This document shows positions 61,840-64,000 of a stretch of 64,000 bases of DNA, in pieces. The notes under the pieces were generated by a model, which did not search any database, was not told where the DNA came from, and worked only from the letters and a program-made list of their open reading frames with translations. Source of the DNA: Anaerolineaceae bacterium (lineage in GTDB: Bacteria; Chloroflexota; Anaerolineae; Aggregatilineales; Phototrophicaceae); the NCBI GenBank assembly GCA_020634165.1, contig JACKCF010000001.1, positions 1,922,001 to 1,986,000 of the forward strand. Direction: 5' to 3'. A program made the translations under genes and the position numbers. The number at the start of each line of letters is the position of its first letter. Positions within the stretch are counted from its first letter, which is position 1.

Positions 61840-63516
61840 ATGCGAAGACTTTTTATCTCTATGGTATTGGCCCTGTTTTTGGCCGTATCGGTCGCCGGGC
61901 AGGACGACCAGACTGTCGTGATTCGTGGGTTTGGCAACATTGTCACCTTCAATCCCGCTCTAACGTCTGATGGTGCATCATATCAGGCTTCAAGCTTACT
62001 GTTCCCCGCACCCGTAGAAGTCGACCCCTTCACTGGCGAAACGGTCGAAGGCCTGACCTCATGGGAAGTCTCTGAAGATGGCCTGACCTATACCTTCACC
62101 ATTCGTGATGGCGCCGTTTGGAGTGATGGTACACCCATTACCTCGGCGGATATGGCCTTCTCAATTGGCGCAGGCAAAGATGACGAACTGGGTACTGTTT
62201 GGACCAGCAATGTCGAACTGGTTGATAGCGTCAACATTATTGATGACAGCACCTATGAAGTCATCCTAAGCGATACCAACTGTGCCGCACTGTCCGATCT
62301 CGGCTCGATTCGCTTTTTGCCTGCTCACAAGTACGCCGCCGACTACAGCGACTTTGTTGACAGTGACTTCAACATGAATCCCGACATCAGCGGCGGCCCA
62401 TACATCCTTGAAGAGTGGTCACCGGATGAATTCCAGCGCTTCCGTGCCAACCCCGATTTCTGGGCAGGCGAACCCAACATTCCGTTCCTGATTAACCGCG
62501 TCATTGGTGAGCAGGCAGTAGCCATTCAGGCCATCCAGGCTGGCGAAATTGACTACACCTACTTCCAGGGCGACCTGTTTGAGCAGATTGCCAACAAGGA
62601 TGATCTGCAATTCGCATCCTTCCCGCAGGTGACGGTCAACTTCCTGTCCCTCAACTGGGCCGATCCCAATAGCCCGGAAGCTGCGCTTGATGAAGATGGC
62701 AATGTGGTCGAACAAACGCCGCATCCGCTCTTCAGCGACATCAACGTGCGCAAGGCCGTTGCGATGGGCTATAACAAGCAGGATATCCTGGCCACACTCG
62801 GTGGCGAAGAGGGCGGTACGCCGCTGTTAGGCGTCGTCGCTCCAACCATCGGCTGGGCTTACAATAACGAAGTCGAACTCTACCCCTACGATCCTGACAT
62901 GGCCATGCAACTGCTCGATGAAGCTGGCTGGACCGATGCGGATGGTGATGGCGTCCGTGAATGCAACGGCTGTGCAACGGCTGAAGAAGGCACACCATTA
63001 GCCTTCACCATTCGTTACAGCAACATCCTGCAACTGTTTGAAACAACGGTGCTCGTCGTTCAGGATCAGCTTGGCCAGATCGGTTTTGACGTCAGCCTGG
63101 AACTGGTAGAGTGGTCGAACTACATCCCAGAGGTCTACTTCGGCCAGATGTATGATGCGACTGCAATGAGCAACAGCGGTGGCACGCAGCCGCCCGATCC
63201 GAACGACTTCACCACACTGCTGCTGGCCTCGCAGGATATTCCTGGCAGCGGCAACAACCTGGCCTCCTACGTGAACCCGGAAGTAGATGAACTCATCCGT
63301 CAGGCACGTTCTGTCCCCGGTTGTGATCAGCAGCAACGTGCTGAACTCTACTACCAGATTCAGCAGATCGCCCACGATGATGTCGCCTACGACTTCACCT
63401 TTACGCCCAATATCTATCAGGTGGCCAACAACCGTATCCAGGGCTTCAATCCTGGTCCGTCATGGGTGTTCTACGGTTACACCGCCCATGTCCATGAGTG
63501 GTCACTCGGCGAGTAA
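61840..63516 (+). CDS. Peptide/opine-type ABC substrate-binding protein (SBP family 5)
   Basis: 558 residues. The signal peptide RRLFISMVLALFLAVSVA is cleaved before GQDD; there is no lipobox cysteine. Family 5 marks are WEVSEDGLTYTFTIRDGAVW near residue 70, ADMAFSI, and the C-terminal ARSVPGCDQQQRAELYYQIQ. It binds oligopeptides, nickel complexes or sugars outside the membrane. It stands alone between its own promoter and a strong terminator, so permeases and ATPases must be encoded elsewhere. The ligand cannot be read. Confidence 0.88.
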   Translation: MRRLFISMVLALFLAVSVAGQDDQTVVIRGFGNIVTFNPALTSDGASYQASSLLFPAPVEVDPFTGETVEGLTSWEVSEDGLTYTFTIRDGAVWSDGTPITSADMAFSIGAGKDDELGTVWTSNVELVDSVNIIDDSTYEVILSDTNCAALSDLGSIRFLPAHKYAADYSDFVDSDFNMNPDISGGPYILEEWSPDEFQRFRANPDFWAGEPNIPFLINRVIGEQAVAIQAIQAGEIDYTYFQGDLFEQIANKDDLQFASFPQVTVNFLSLNWADPNSPEAALDEDGNVVEQTPHPLFSDINVRKAVAMGYNKQDILATLGGEEGGTPLLGVVAPTIGWAYNNEVELYPYDPDMAMQLLDEAGWTDADGDGVRECNGCATAEEGTPLAFTIRYSNILQLFETTVLVVQDQLGQIGFDVSLELVEWSNYIPEVYFGQMYDATAMSNSGGTQPPDPNDFTTLLLASQDIPGSGNNLASYVNPEVDELIRQARSVPGCDQQQRAELYYQIQQIAHDDVAYDFTFTPNIYQVANNRIQGFNPGPSWVFYGYTAHVHEWSLGE

Positions 63517-63544
63517 GTATTATCGCCTCAGCAATCAGAAGAAG

Positions 63545-63574
63545 CGGGCAGCCCAGGTGGTTGCCCGTTTTTTT
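63545..63574. terminator. Rho-independent terminator
   Basis: CGGGCA (63545-63550) pairs with TGCCCG (63562-63567), followed at once by seven T (63568-63574). It ends the binding-protein transcript 30 nt past the stop and touches the end of the convergent partial gene. Confidence 0.85.
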
Positions 63575-64000
63575 ATTCGAGGATGTCCACGCTATCCAGA
63601 ATCGCCTGGATAATCGGCTCCGTCTCTGGCCACTGCGCGATGCCTGCCGTCGCCGCGAAAACATAGTAAACCCCACTATCGGATTCCGTCACGGCAATCT
63701 CGGAGCGCAGCCGTTCCGCGCCTTCAATATCAGCACCCTCCAGAACCGTGATACGCGCATCCCGCCCATCGATCTGAATAGCGCGTGCAGCTTCGATGAC
63801 TTCCCATGCAGGTCCATCAGCCAGCGGACCCCGTTCCAGGAACAACGTCAGGGCATCGTCCAGGGTTTCGACTTCCGTCATCAGCCGTAAACTGCGCTGA
63901 ATCGTAATCGACGCCCCAATCTCCTGATTGAGCACCTCTGGGCTGCCCAGGAAAATAATATTCTGCTCTGGGATGACAAACTGCCAACCAGCAGGGTAGG
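63573..64000 (-). CDS. Partial protein of unknown function, PsbP/DUF1795-like appearance
   Basis: The minus-strand frame is open from the right edge to the stop at 63573 (142 codons), so the N-terminus is missing. An internal GTG at 63935 could start a shorter frame, but the coding pattern continues beyond it. The visible start, YPAGWQFVIPEQNIIFLGSP, and the alternation of beta-like segments (ARITVLEGADIEGAERL, GVYYVFAATAG) with an ending EPIIQAILDSVDI recall small exported PsbP/DUF1795-type domains. That likeness is by eye only. It is convergent with the peptide-binding protein gene. Confidence 0.55.
   Translation of the reverse strand, partial: YPAGWQFVIPEQNIIFLGSPEVLNQEIGASITIQRSLRLMTEVETLDDALTLFLERGPLADGPAWEVIEAARAIQIDGRDARITVLEGADIEGAERLRSEIAVTESDSGVYYVFAATAGIAQWPETEPIIQAILDSVDILE

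Overview
The window looks like a chromosomal segment of a Chloroflexota bacterium, probably Anaerolineae. This rests on gene style, not on a marker gene: many CUT1-type sugar importers with signal peptides ending in SAQ/AAQ, LuxR-type HTH domains joined to STAND ATPases, a kinase/STAND/WD40 giant protein, and no outer-membrane partner genes. No rRNA, tRNA, CRISPR array, transposase or phage gene was seen.

Layout. 1-933 is the start of a branched-chain-type solute-binding protein running off the left edge. 1247-5253 is a complete Fbp-type importer (binding protein, fused double permease, ATPase). 5395-13478 is a LacI-controlled locus with a Tat-exported binding protein, two permeases, a sulfatase and a GtaA-like (DUF4965 family) protein. 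13661-19506 is an arabinose-type locus with an ArsR-fold regulator carrying a sensor-like C-terminus, an importer and a GH51 arabinofuranosidase. 19761-28024 (minus) is a second arabinofuranoside locus: LacI, importer and two GH127-related zinc/cysteine glycosidases. 28588-29976 is a vanadium haloperoxidase/PAP2-like protein. 30033-38858 is a signalling block: a LuxR-STAND regulator, a small membrane TPR protein and a 1593-residue kinase-HTH-STAND-TM-WD40 protein. 38879-45969 (minus) is an alpha-glucan/dextran locus (LacI, importer, GH66, GH15). 46157-55184 (minus) is a sulfated-sugar locus (importer, sulfatase, PfkB kinase, GH4, DUF3604 protein), with a divergent ROK regulator at 55286-56455. 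56583-61587 is a TetR-controlled two-ATPase, two-permease ABC-2 exporter. 61840-63516 is a peptide/opine-type binding protein. A partial unknown gene closes the window.

How it works together. Five sugar modules repeat one plan: a local repressor, a binding protein, two permeases and the enzymes that process the imported glycan. None of the five encodes its own nucleotide-binding subunit, so a shared ATPase elsewhere is likely. Operators can be read directly: four different palindromes lie in or beside good sigma70-like promoters next to their cognate regulator genes, and the TetR gene is preceded by four TCTAGA boxes at exact 14-bp spacing. In four of the six importer operons a hairpin separates the binding-protein gene from the permeases.

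The most unusual object is the 34077-38858 gene. It joins a complete Ser/Thr kinase, a LuxR-type HTH, an nSTAND ATPase, one membrane helix and about fourteen WD40-like blades in one chain.
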